Assembly: GCA_964598395.1 (NCBI GenBank)
Contig: CAZRBW010000002.1
Coordinates: 1 to 64,000, forward strand
Origin: CAXBDP01 sp964598395
GTDB taxonomy: Bacteria > Bacteroidota > Bacteroidia > Cytophagales > Cyclobacteriaceae
Length of the DNA stretch: 64,000 bases
Direction: 5' to 3'
Part shown: positions 8,970 to 17,656 of the stretch, one piece after another
How positions within the stretch are numbered: position 1 is the first letter of the stretch
Layout: every line of letters starts with the position of its first letter
The notes under the pieces: model-generated
Told to the model about the DNA's origin: nothing
Database searches by the model: none
What the model saw: only the letters and a program-made list of their open reading frames with translations
Translations under genes and position numbers: made by a program

Positions 8970-9736
8970 TCGTTCGCTAATTTAAAATCGAATTCATCGA
9001 CCAATTGTTGAAGAAAATCAGCATCCTCTTGCGACATAAATATCAGATACAACTTTTCACCATTTTTATCAGTGGCAGTAAGTCGAAATGGTATTTCTGA
9101 AGTAGAAAGTCCCGTGAAGTATTTAAAAAATGCAAGTCCTAAAAGATAGGTCCCATTAGAAGATGGATGCTTATCGTCATGGAAAAGCTCCAAATCAGGA
9201 CGCCATTGCCTAGCTGCCATAAATAATTCTCCTGCTGGCACATATGCACTTTTCGTAGTTTCAATAAGTTTTTTGTGTCCGTCCACAATTGGCTTAGTCA
9301 TTAGCGGGTTGGATTTATAGCCCCAGGTCTGCATAATGATTGGCGTAGCTCCTTTTGAGCGAACAAGCTCAATGAATTTTGAACCATATTCCATAAAATC
9401 ATCTGGACTATCAATTGTACTAGTGCTATGATTATTTAAAACAACATAATCCCATGTTAGGCTGTCTAATAGTTTTCTGGTTTTGGTTCCCTTCAGTCCT
9501 TTCCAATGCTCTTCCAAATTAGACCCTCCAACTGTTGACTGCCTAGTTATGATTTCAACACCTTGACTCTCAGCCATTGAGGCTACTACTTGAGGTAGAT
9601 TAAAGAAATAAGTGAAGCTATTGCCCACAAAAAGTACTTTAACTGCTTCTTTTTCATTTGATTGAGAATAAGATATATTGACTGAAAAAAGCATAACACT
9701 TACAGTCAGAAATAGGATATGGGCTATTCTTTTCAT
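8966..9736 (-). CDS. Exported SGNH/GDSL-like hydrolase
   Basis: 256 residues with a cleavable signal peptide (about 1-25). The block I nucleophile motif is VGNSFT, with Ser40; NNHS near residue 100 could be the block III Asn. DDKHPSSNG near 188 supplies the Asp-x-x-His end of the triad. This is an SGNH-type ester hydrolase of the group often met in Bacteroidota utilisation loci; it would remove acyl groups from, or split an ester bond in, a periplasmic substrate. It follows the SusD gene by 11 bases and overlaps the transporter gene by 4 bases, so the three are almost surely co-transcribed. Confidence 0.82.
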   Translation of the reverse strand: MKRIAHILFLTVSVMLFSVNISYSQSNEKEAVKVLFVGNSFTYFFNLPQVVASMAESQGVEIITRQSTVGGSNLEEHWKGLKGTKTRKLLDSLTWDYVVLNNHSTSTIDSPDDFMEYGSKFIELVRSKGATPIIMQTWGYKSNPLMTKPIVDGHKKLIETTKSAYVPAGELFMAARQWRPDLELFHDDKHPSSNGTYLLGLAFFKYFTGLSTSEIPFRLTATDKNGEKLYLIFMSQEDADFLQQLVDEFDFKLANE

Positions 9737-9747
9737 TGAAGCTTAGT

Positions 9748-11202
9748 TTATTGATTTACAGTTGTCCTCTGAAAGAAAGCTGGAATAGGATTAGGTGTAC
9801 TAGAATTGGCATCCAATTCTGATTGAGCATACAAAAATCTTTGTGGTAGTTGTGACCCTACATTTGGTACTACAGGCACTCGGATATTGGCTTCATTCTG
9901 CGTTCTACGAATATCGTTGAACACTTCAATTTGCCCAAAAAGAGTAACATAGCGCTCTTCTAATATTTCGCGAAGCAAGGCGTCGTTTGGAGAAACAGCC
10001 CCGTTCAAATTCTCGATACCACCACTATTAAAATCCGCTGCTACAAAAGGGAGATACTGAAGGCTTGCCATATTTGGGCTGCTTAGATACCCTCCCGTGG
10101 CCATATAGGCTCTGAATTCATTCAAGCGTTGTAATCCAATATTAAAGTCTGCACGACCTCCCGCCTCCGCCAAAATCAATAAATTTTCTGCATAAGTAAC
10201 TATAGCTCCAGGGCCATCGATCTGCGCAATACCATTGTTTTTGGTATTAGGCTGAATACCTATATCTGTTGTTTGAAGCAGGTAGTTGTATCTAGCAGTT
10301 TCGTTAGTTTTGGCGTGTCCTCTATAGTTTGTAGGTATAGGACTTCTTGTCAAGTTTGAATCAATTATGCTCGCAAAAAAATCTGATGTAACCAAATCAC
10401 TTTTACGTGCTGCGATTTCAAAGAATTGATAATTCAAATTTGCGTTATCAAGTGCGGTGCCATGTGGTGATCGCAAATTATTCGCTGCTCGAGATCCATC
10501 TGATCCAATTCCGCTTTGGGCAGCGATATATGCAGCAGGGTAATTCTTTGTATGCATATAAAACCTAGCCTTAATGGTATAGGCGACTTGAATCCAAGCA
10601 TTTGCATTTCCGTCAAAATAAATATCAGTTCTTGCAAGTGGGCGTCCTCTATTCGTGGCTAGATTTGCTATTGCTTCGTCCAACAAATTTTGGGCCTTCG
10701 CATAAACTGTTAGTTGGTCTTCGTATACTGGATTCTCAAATTCAAGTTGACCACCTTCATCAAAGGGAACATCTCCCCACAATGAAGCCGCTGTACCTAA
10801 GGCCAAGGCTCTTAATACTTGAGTAATACCAGCCGTTATTCCTTCAATCCCTTGTTCTGCAGCCAACTCTTTTGTTACTAATGCATTTCTCACAATACTG
10901 CTGTAAACTGTATTCCAATGGCTATTAAAGTCACTAGAAACAAGATCAAAGTTAGAATAGCCTAGATGTTGTCTTTCTATTCCCTTGTATTGTCCTGCAA
11001 AAATACCTGCCTTTCTTGTCGGCTCTCCAGTGTGAAGGATAACGTTTGCCACTTGTGTGGAGGTAAGCGCAAACTGATATGGTGCTGATGTTGGATTATT
11101 TGGATTTTGGTTCAAATCATCTACAAGGTCAGCGCATCCATAAAGTAGCGCAGAAAATATCGTTATAAAGATTACTTTTTTCATGATTTCTTGACGTTTC
11201 AT
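9748..11202 (-). CDS. SusD/RagB-family outer-membrane lipoprotein (SusD-like_2 type)
   Basis: 484 residues with a lipobox ending in YGC and then a SusD-like start (LNQNPNNPTSAP). The C-terminal half has the usual EERYVTLFGQIEVFNDIRRT element. SusD proteins form the substrate-binding lid of the SusC pore at the cell surface. Two start codons are possible, MKRQEIM or the internal MKKVIF six codons on; the signal peptide works with either. It starts 3 bases after the SusC stop. A GCGGGAGG octamer is present at 10157-10164 in sense orientation, and a one-mismatch copy at 10091-10098. Confidence 0.92.
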   Translation of the reverse strand: MKRQEIMKKVIFITIFSALLYGCADLVDDLNQNPNNPTSAPYQFALTSTQVANVILHTGEPTRKAGIFAGQYKGIERQHLGYSNFDLVSSDFNSHWNTVYSSIVRNALVTKELAAEQGIEGITAGITQVLRALALGTAASLWGDVPFDEGGQLEFENPVYEDQLTVYAKAQNLLDEAIANLATNRGRPLARTDIYFDGNANAWIQVAYTIKARFYMHTKNYPAAYIAAQSGIGSDGSRAANNLRSPHGTALDNANLNYQFFEIAARKSDLVTSDFFASIIDSNLTRSPIPTNYRGHAKTNETARYNYLLQTTDIGIQPNTKNNGIAQIDGPGAIVTYAENLLILAEAGGRADFNIGLQRLNEFRAYMATGGYLSSPNMASLQYLPFVAADFNSGGIENLNGAVSPNDALLREILEERYVTLFGQIEVFNDIRRTQNEANIRVPVVPNVGSQLPQRFLYAQSELDANSSTPNPIPAFFQRTTVNQ

Positions 11203-11205
11203 TAA

Positions 11206-14200
11206 TTAAAAAGTAAGAGAAAGTGAGAATACATAAGATCTAGTGCTAGGATTATTGAAATAATCAATTCCTCTGGAAGCACTTACACCTGAAACGTTCG
11301 TATCTGGATCGTTTCCTTCGAATTTTGTCCATAAAAAGAGATTTCGACCTGTTGCAGATAACTGAAGACGATCAACGCCTCGGTTTTTGAGCCAATCTGC
11401 ACTCAGATCATAACTCAATGTAAGCTCTCTTAGTCTTGTCCATGAGCCATCTTCAATAAAAAGCTCATGATTACCACCTCCAAAAAAGGCTCCCGGGCCA
11501 GTGTACCAATCTTGAGTTAATGCTACTGGGCCAGCTCCAAAGTCATAAATATCACCTCTGAATGTAGTCCCGGCAGGAATTATTCCTCCTCTATATGTTA
11601 ATAGGTTTTGTGAGGCCGTCACTTCCTTCTCTGTAGCACCCCAGCGGCCATAATCTACCATAACTGATTTTGTTCCCGCAAAAATATCGGCACCTTGGAA
11701 CGTTTCGAAAAGAAAGTTTAATGAGAGCTTTTTGTAAGAAATTGATCCAACGGCTGAAGCTTGGAAATCTGGGTTTGGATCTCCAATTACTCCTTCCACA
11801 TCGTCCCTTAATGGAAAGCCATTTTGATCAAAAACGATATTGCCATTCTCATCTCGCAATGTTCTAGGCCCCCACAGCACTCCATGTTGCTGACCAACTA
11901 CAACTCGATTATTTACGCCAGCAAGACCTGTAGCAAGTCGTACTGATTCTAATCCTACTAGGTCAGTAACTTCATTTCTATTATTAAAATAGAGTAACTT
12001 CATGTCAATATTCCAATCAGAATTGTTGTAAATATTATAACCCAATTCTAACTCCAACCCTCTATTCTCCATGGCTGCTGCATTCGAATACAATTGATTG
12101 TAACCTCTTGAATTAGCAATCGGAAAGTCTAATAAGATATCTGTAGTTCTATTGAAATAGTAGGTTCCACTAAAGGATAATTTATCCTGGAAAAAACGAA
12201 GATCTGTACCGATCTCAATTTCACGTTTTCTTTCTGGCTTTAGGGAAGGGTTTCCTAAATTCGAACTTGGCACGAAACCACCTATACCAAAAAGACCTGC
12301 ATTAAGACTTCCTCCTAATTGATCCGAGTAATTAGGTGTTACAAACTCAGGAAAGGTATTATACCTAGAAGGTTGAACACCTACTTCCGCATAAGACATC
12401 CTAAGCTTTCCAAATGAGAGCAAATTGGATTTTAGTTGTGGCAGTTGACTGAATTGCCAAGCAACAGAAGTTGATGGGAAAAAGAAAGCATTATCTGATC
12501 TTAAACCAAAGGTGGAAGCCCATTCAGCTCTCAATGTCGCATTAACAAAAACCTGATTATATGCAGAAAAATTTGCTGCGGTATATCCAGCTACTGTCCG
12601 CTCACTACCAAAAGATGAAGTAGCTTCTCTATTTTCCGGTAAGGCGTTGTTAACATCCAGAATTCCATCATTCAAGTCGGTGAATATTAAGAAGTTTTGA
12701 ATAGCAGTCCCCTCTACTACTCTTTCTCTGTGATTAAAGTTAAACCCAACTAAAATATCTCCATCAAAATTCGAATTGAATGACTTTTTAGCTTTTGCGA
12801 TATAGTCCATATTAAAAATACTATTACTCGCATACTCTTTTACCAACCTCCCGCCAACAAAGCCTGCTGCCGCACCTGGGGTGTAAAATTCATTTCCTCT
12901 TTCTCCAAATTTGTCAATGCCTACCCTACCGATTAAATCTAACCAAGAAGTAGGCTTAATTGTCAAATTCATACTGGCAATTATCCTGTCAACCGTAGCA
13001 AGATTTTCCTGCTCTCTGATTGTCCATAATGGATTGTTAAACCCAGCGTTTGTGCTCGCTCCTATCGGATTTCTATAGGATCTTTGTCTATTAGGAATAG
13101 CTGCTGCAGTACTTGAAGGATAATAATCTCCTCTATATCCAGATGCATCAAAGTCAGCAGGGTTTCTCAAAAAGCCAAGGTAAAAACCATTATTACTTAC
13201 AGACCGCCTGATTGCGTTCGAACTCGTCTTCGTGTATTTAACTGAAGTATTTAGATTAGTTATTTTATTCAACCTATTTGTAGTATTTATGGCAGCTGTG
13301 GATCTTCGGTAAGCACTCGTTCTGATAATCCCTTTTTGATTTAAATCTCCAAGACTTACATAAATTGAGCTATTCTCGTTTCCAGACTGGATGCTTAGGT
13401 TATTTTCAAAAAACTGACCCGTTTGAAATACTTGATCAAAATTGCTATCGTCATAAACATCCCTTTCATTTTTGGCTATTATGGGATAGTGAGTTTTTCC
13501 ATTTTGATCAACAAAAAAACCCCCTGAGGTATTCAACACGTCTGGTTCTCCAGATCTGCTTGAAATCCTATCACCCCAGGAGTAGGGTGTGGTATTGCTG
13601 TAATTACCGTTTGTACCTTGACCAAAGGTACTTTGAACAGGGTACTTAGCATTGATTTCATCTATTGAAAAAGTCGAATTGTAAGTAACCTGCATCTTTT
13701 GATTAAGCTTACCCTTTTTTGTAGTGATATAGATTACTCCACCTAATGCTTGTGTACCCCACAAAGCTGCGGCAGAAGCTCCTTTCAATACCGACACATT
13801 TTCAATGTCATTAGGATTGATATCATTTAACCTTGACTGTACAGCGAAATTGTTATTATTACCCCTAGCGTCGTTACTAATAGGAATTCCATCCAAAATA
13901 ATTAAAGGTTGTGAGTTCCGATCGATGGAAGAAACACCTCTAATTTGCATGTAAGCACCAGCTCCTGGGTCACTCGAATTTCTTGAAATTCTCACTCCTG
14001 TGGACTTACCTGAAAGTGAATTAATAACAGAATTTTCTGCCGCTCCCTTTAGCACATCATTGGAAATATTTGAAGTGGCATACCCTAATTCATCTTTACT
14101 TTCTTCAAACCCTAGAGCAGTGACTACAACCTCACCCAGTTGCACAACACTTTCCTCCAAAATCAGATTGATCTGAGTATTGTTTCCTACAGTTACTTCT

Positions 14201-14439
14201 GATAAAATGTAACCAATTGAACTGATTTGTAAAATAGATGTGGAACCTGCCACTACAAGGGTAAATTGCCCATCAATACCAGTTATAGTACCATTATTAG
14301 TACCCTTTTCCAGCACAGAGGCTCCAATAACTGGTTCATTATTCTTATCCGTTATTTTACCCTTTATAGGCACCTGAGCGAGCAGGTGGTTTCCTAGAGA
14401 AAATAGAATAAGAAAGACGGTTAGATGCAGTCTTTTCAT
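11206..14439 (-). CDS. SusC/RagA-family TonB-linked outer-membrane transporter
   Basis: About 1077 residues. I place the start at the ATG at 14439 because it begins a proper signal peptide (MKRLHLTVFL...LLAQ); the frame extends 27 codons further upstream without signal-like sequence. A carboxypeptidase-regulatory-like domain (about 25-100) is followed by the plug with GFEESKDELGYA and LDGIPISND, then a beta-barrel ending in aromatic SLSLTF. There is no N-terminal STN domain, so it should not signal through an anti-sigma factor. With the next gene it forms the outer-membrane pump that heads the locus. One octamer copy lies at 12847-12854. The gene diverges from the HTH-membrane protein gene at 14653. 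Confidence 0.94.
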   Translation of the reverse strand: MKRLHLTVFLILFSLGNHLLAQVPIKGKITDKNNEPVIGASVLEKGTNNGTITGIDGQFTLVVAGSTSILQISSIGYILSEVTVGNNTQINLILEESVVQLGEVVVTALGFEESKDELGYATSNISNDVLKGAAENSVINSLSGKSTGVRISRNSSDPGAGAYMQIRGVSSIDRNSQPLIILDGIPISNDARGNNNNFAVQSRLNDINPNDIENVSVLKGASAAALWGTQALGGVIYITTKKGKLNQKMQVTYNSTFSIDEINAKYPVQSTFGQGTNGNYSNTTPYSWGDRISSRSGEPDVLNTSGGFFVDQNGKTHYPIIAKNERDVYDDSNFDQVFQTGQFFENNLSIQSGNENSSIYVSLGDLNQKGIIRTSAYRRSTAAINTTNRLNKITNLNTSVKYTKTSSNAIRRSVSNNGFYLGFLRNPADFDASGYRGDYYPSSTAAAIPNRQRSYRNPIGASTNAGFNNPLWTIREQENLATVDRIIASMNLTIKPTSWLDLIGRVGIDKFGERGNEFYTPGAAAGFVGGRLVKEYASNSIFNMDYIAKAKKSFNSNFDGDILVGFNFNHRERVVEGTAIQNFLIFTDLNDGILDVNNALPENREATSSFGSERTVAGYTAANFSAYNQVFVNATLRAEWASTFGLRSDNAFFFPSTSVAWQFSQLPQLKSNLLSFGKLRMSYAEVGVQPSRYNTFPEFVTPNYSDQLGGSLNAGLFGIGGFVPSSNLGNPSLKPERKREIEIGTDLRFFQDKLSFSGTYYFNRTTDILLDFPIANSRGYNQLYSNAAAMENRGLELELGYNIYNNSDWNIDMKLLYFNNRNEVTDLVGLESVRLATGLAGVNNRVVVGQQHGVLWGPRTLRDENGNIVFDQNGFPLRDDVEGVIGDPNPDFQASAVGSISYKKLSLNFLFETFQGADIFAGTKSVMVDYGRWGATEKEVTASQNLLTYRGGIIPAGTTFRGDIYDFGAGPVALTQDWYTGPGAFFGGGNHELFIEDGSWTRLRELTLSYDLSADWLKNRGVDRLQLSATGRNLFLWTKFEGNDPDTNVSGVSASRGIDYFNNPSTRSYVFSLSLTF

Positions 14440-14652
14440 AATACTAAATGTTTTATTGGTTGTTGTTTCATAAATTAGCGAAAGCACATTGTACTTGTCG
14501 CTGTTATACCAGCTCAGCATTTTGATCTAAGGGTATAGCAATCATAATAATTTTAATTTGTTAAAAAACGACACTCGAAAAGTTCTAGTAAATTTTATGC
14601 ACTTTCAACGAATTTCAACGGATATTATATTGATAATTAGGTATTTAACACA

Positions 14653-15783
14653 ATGAAGGACTCCTACATAAATTTTGTAAATAAGCTAAAAAAACTCTAT
14701 GGTGGCTTCGACGAAAGACTCAAAAAATTCGAAAAAGCACCAAACTCTGAGATATCAAGAGATCTTGGGTACAGTGACGCTCAGTTTTCACGGCTTATCA
14801 ATGAATCAGCTACGGAAGGAGAATACAGTAGGGCTAACCAAAATGCAGAAAGGATTCTAACACTTATATCCTATAAGGAGAAGCTTTCGAAAATGAGTAG
14901 CAACCCGAAAAAAGGGTTTGCTTCAATACGAAATAGAGTGCTTTATTTTTTTCTTGGGCTTTCCATTGGAGCAGGTTGTATATACCTAGTGTTAAGCTTT
15001 ATAAATGAAGCGCCAAATACTACTTCAAGATATGATATGTTGGAATGGACATTTGAGTCAAATTTCATTAACCCTTACAAAAGCTTAAGAGATCTCCCGC
15101 CCGATTGTAATTATCAATGCTACAAGTATCAAGGAAGATGGGAACTTAAAGAAGAGTATAAACTTCCATTTCTGAGAGAAAGTAGCGGGTTCCATTATTT
15201 AGCAAAATCTGTTACTGCCTATGTAAGATGTACTCCAAATGAAAATCCATCAGGAAAATTTATGGAGGGTTATGAATATCAAGAACATGAAATATGGTAT
15301 GATATATTAGAGCGACCCATCAGAACATTTATAAATGAAGAAGGTAATCCCTTAGAGAGCTATCAAGAAATGAAATTTAATGAGCAAAAAGATTTTATTA
15401 AAATTGGAACCATTCATTCATTCTATACAAATGATTTTGCTCTAGACTCAACTTTTATTTTCCGTAATGGTCAAGATATAGGAAGGGAAATCGAATTTGT
15501 TTCACTTGAAGAATTAACTAAAATTGTTAGAAACAAAGCAGTATTAGAGAAAATAAAAAGAGAAATGACTCTATTGGCGCAGGATCCTTTAGAAGATTTT
15601 TCGCAGCCAAGTTCATGCAATCCTGCTTACCGATCACCGTATGATTTTCATGCTATTGAAAATGGTGATGAAATGTCATTTAATTGTCAAATGACCACCG
15701 CTGGAAGATTTCCCATTAAGTATGTCAAGACTTATGTAATGAAAGACCAATTTATAAAAGATTTGTGTACGCCTCAGTTGTAA
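14653..15783 (+). CDS. Membrane protein with predicted N-terminal HTH and cysteine-rich extracytoplasmic domain; possible regulator
   Basis: 376 residues, no family I can name. Residues about 33-50 (EISRDLGYSDAQFSRLIN) read like a helix-turn-helix. A basic linker leads to one membrane span at about 96-117, after which about 255 residues should face the periplasm. Six cysteines lie after the span and would fit disulfide bonds. The arrangement (cytoplasmic DNA-binding segment, single span, sensor domain) resembles ToxR/CadC-type one-component regulators, although the HTH here is not of their winged type. It is transcribed away from the SusC gene with a shared 213-base intergenic region, the usual place for a locus regulator. 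Function is inferred only. Confidence 0.6.
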   Translation: MKDSYINFVNKLKKLYGGFDERLKKFEKAPNSEISRDLGYSDAQFSRLINESATEGEYSRANQNAERILTLISYKEKLSKMSSNPKKGFASIRNRVLYFFLGLSIGAGCIYLVLSFINEAPNTTSRYDMLEWTFESNFINPYKSLRDLPPDCNYQCYKYQGRWELKEEYKLPFLRESSGFHYLAKSVTAYVRCTPNENPSGKFMEGYEYQEHEIWYDILERPIRTFINEEGNPLESYQEMKFNEQKDFIKIGTIHSFYTNDFALDSTFIFRNGQDIGREIEFVSLEELTKIVRNKAVLEKIKREMTLLAQDPLEDFSQPSSCNPAYRSPYDFHAIENGDEMSFNCQMTTAGRFPIKYVKTYVMKDQFIKDLCTPQL

Positions 15784-16027
15784 AAACACCTCTTTACTTT
15801 ATTAAGCTGAAGAATTTTTAACCAACATTTTGCCTCTTTACTTATACTGAGAAAAATAGGCTAAGAGGTACAGCAGTGAACAAGTTCAATTGCTAATTTT
15901 ATTTATGCAAATCAATTTAAAAAGGAGCAATTGAGCCAATATGTCATCTCCATTAATTCTCAAAGTTGACTAAGGAATCGATAAACAAAAGCTTGCGGAA
16001 GCATCTAAACTTAAATTCAGAAATTTA

Positions 16028-16061
16028 TTTCCTCCCGCCAACACCCAAAAGCGGGAGGAAA
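16028..16061. repeat. Inverted pair of the GCGGGAGG octamer (11-bp stem)
   Basis: Arms 16028-16038 and 16051-16061 pair perfectly over 11 bases; each contains one full octamer (16031-16038, 16051-16058). The loop is 12 bases. No clean U-run follows on either strand, so it is a weak terminator candidate; it lies 245 bases past the 14653 gene. Confidence 0.8.
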
Positions 16062-16130
16062 AAGGAAAAATCAATCTTTAGGATTACAGAACAAAAGTGA
16101 TAAGATATTTATCTACTCATTAAAAATAAT

Positions 16131-16138
16131 TAACTTTG
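16131..16138 (+). promoter_or_regulatory. Bacteroidota -7 box (TAACTTTG) upstream of desaturase
   Basis: Matches TAnnTTTG exactly. No clear TTTG -33 element lies at the usual spacing. Transcription would start about 100 bases before the desaturase ATG. Confidence 0.4.
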
Positions 16139-16243
16139 CGAAGTTCAAATCATTTATTTGGTTGATAAGGGATGATTAAAGTATATTTTGCCTCATAATC
16201 CATTTATAAAGGCATTTATACTCTTGCAGATTGATAAAAACTT

Positions 16244-17254
16244 ATGGCATTTATAGACAGAGTACTTCATGAGCCTTCTTATGGCTGGCAAAATGAATCT
16301 GGAGAAGTCGTGAAACCCACATTCAAGGTATTACTAACAGAAGCTTTAAAAAAAACAAACATATTTCAATCTAGGAAAAATTGGCTGCCTGCCTCAGCAA
16401 TACTAATGATTGTATGTATGTTGCCTTTTTTTTATTTTTTTCTTACTCAATATTTTAGCTTTTATACGCTCGGGTTTTTTCTATTTTATACATTGATTGT
16501 CATGAGCACACATGGCACAATTTGGTACCACCGATATTGCACTCATAAGTCTTTTACATTTAGTCATCCTATTTGGCGGTTTGTTACCCAAAACCTTGTA
16601 ATCAGAACTATGCCAGAGGAAGTGTATGTGGTTTCACACCATGTCCATCATGCAAAATCAGACTTGCCAGGTGATCCTTACAATGCGGTAGCTGGCTTTT
16701 GGTATTGCATGTTTTCAGACTTTAATCACCAGAGTATTGCGAGGGATTTGGATGAAAAGGAATATGGAAAGTTGAAACATTTTTTGTTGGGTACTGGAGT
16801 CCAAATTCATAGTTATAAGAATTACCTTAAATGGGGCACGCTCGTCACTCCACTATACACATTTGGTATATGGGCATTTAATTGGTCTATTTGGATCACT
16901 ATATTTTATGCCCTAGGTGGATTTGCCTTAGTTTGCAGCGCCTTTAGTGCAGCGATGTTTTGGTATATTTTAGTTAGAGCCTTCAATTATACAGGTCATG
17001 GAAAAGGGCAGGTAGCCCACAAAGATGGTGTCGATTACGACAGACGAAATTTGTCCATTAATCAAACCAGGCCAGGTCTATTTTCAGGGGAATGGCACAA
17101 CAACCATCACCTATATCCAAATAGCGCTAGAGCTGGGTTTCTTCCTTATCAAATTGATACAGCATGGATTTATATTTATTGCCTTTCAAAAATTGGTGCA
17201 GTATCATCTTACAAGGACTCTAAAAAGGAGTTTTTGGAAAAATACATTTCTTAA
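16244..17254 (+). CDS. Acyl-CoA (delta-9 type) fatty acid desaturase
   Basis: 336 residues with several membrane segments. The three histidine boxes that bind the di-iron centre are present: H90 with HRYCTH (96-101), HHVHH (132-136) and HNNHH (about 283-287). The enzyme would introduce a double bond into a fatty acyl chain at the membrane using O2 and an electron donor, controlling membrane fluidity. It stands alone, followed 84 bases later by an octamer-based terminator. No redox partner gene is adjacent. Confidence 0.92.
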   Translation: MAFIDRVLHEPSYGWQNESGEVVKPTFKVLLTEALKKTNIFQSRKNWLPASAILMIVCMLPFFYFFLTQYFSFYTLGFFLFYTLIVMSTHGTIWYHRYCTHKSFTFSHPIWRFVTQNLVIRTMPEEVYVVSHHVHHAKSDLPGDPYNAVAGFWYCMFSDFNHQSIARDLDEKEYGKLKHFLLGTGVQIHSYKNYLKWGTLVTPLYTFGIWAFNWSIWITIFYALGGFALVCSAFSAAMFWYILVRAFNYTGHGKGQVAHKDGVDYDRRNLSINQTRPGLFSGEWHNNHHLYPNSARAGFLPYQIDTAWIYIYCLSKIGAVSSYKDSKKEFLEKYIS

Positions 17255-17337
17255 ATCCTTCTTGCCCATTTCTATCAGTCCATCTAATTGGTTTAGGGCC
17301 TATCAAGCATTAGAAAAGCTAAATTTAAAGTACTATT

Positions 17338-17375
17338 CCTCCCGCCTTTTTCATAAAAACAGCGGGAGGTTTTTT
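17338..17375 (+). terminator. Intrinsic terminator built from an inverted octamer pair
   Basis: CCTCCCGC (17338-17345) and GCGGGAGG (17362-17369) form the stem, and TTTTTT follows directly. The inner T and A runs can pair further. It terminates the desaturase gene. Confidence 0.85.
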
Positions 17376-17584
17376 ATTATCGACCAACCCTTGTGTATTT
17401 GGAGAATCACTTAAAATATCATCTCCTCCAACCTATTTCCACATTTTCTTTTCAACACTGCCATATCTCTGATTCCGGAAACTAAGTTTTTAAGAGTTTG
17501 AACAATTTAGGTTTGTCCGATTTTTTTAAGGTTTGTTAAATCGTGGCTTTATTTTTACTAGGCTACTCTGCTTGCTGAAGTGAG

Positions 17585-17603
17585 TTCAAAATTGAATTTT
17601 GAA
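17585..17603. promoter_or_regulatory. Perfect inverted repeat TTCAAAATT-G-AATTTTGAA
   Basis: Two 9-base arms around one central base, 54 bases before the DUF2914 membrane protein gene. A TTTG (17532) and a TATTTTTA box (17550) lie upstream of it. It could be an operator; no binding protein can be named. Confidence 0.4.
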
Positions 17604-17656
17604 TTCCTAAAATCAAACCTATTCTGTTTCTCACATAAATTCGTCACCAAAATCCT

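Larger units (their letters stand above)
15784..16243. other. Intergenic region with a short direct repeat, an octamer hairpin and a promoter-like box
   Basis: 460 bases between two plus-strand genes. An 11-base direct repeat CCTCTTTACTT occurs at 15789-15799 and 15833-15843. The hairpin at 16028-16061 and the -7 box at 16131-16138 are listed separately. I see no gene in it. Confidence 0.5.
17255..17656. other. Intergenic region with terminator and a 19-bp palindrome
   Basis: 402 bases. It holds the terminator at 17338-17375 and the inverted repeat at 17585-17603, both listed separately. No gene is seen. Confidence 0.5.

Noticed and set aside
14440..14520. Longer start for the first SusC gene
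   Set aside because: The extra 27 codons come before the signal peptide and have no SusC-like sequence.
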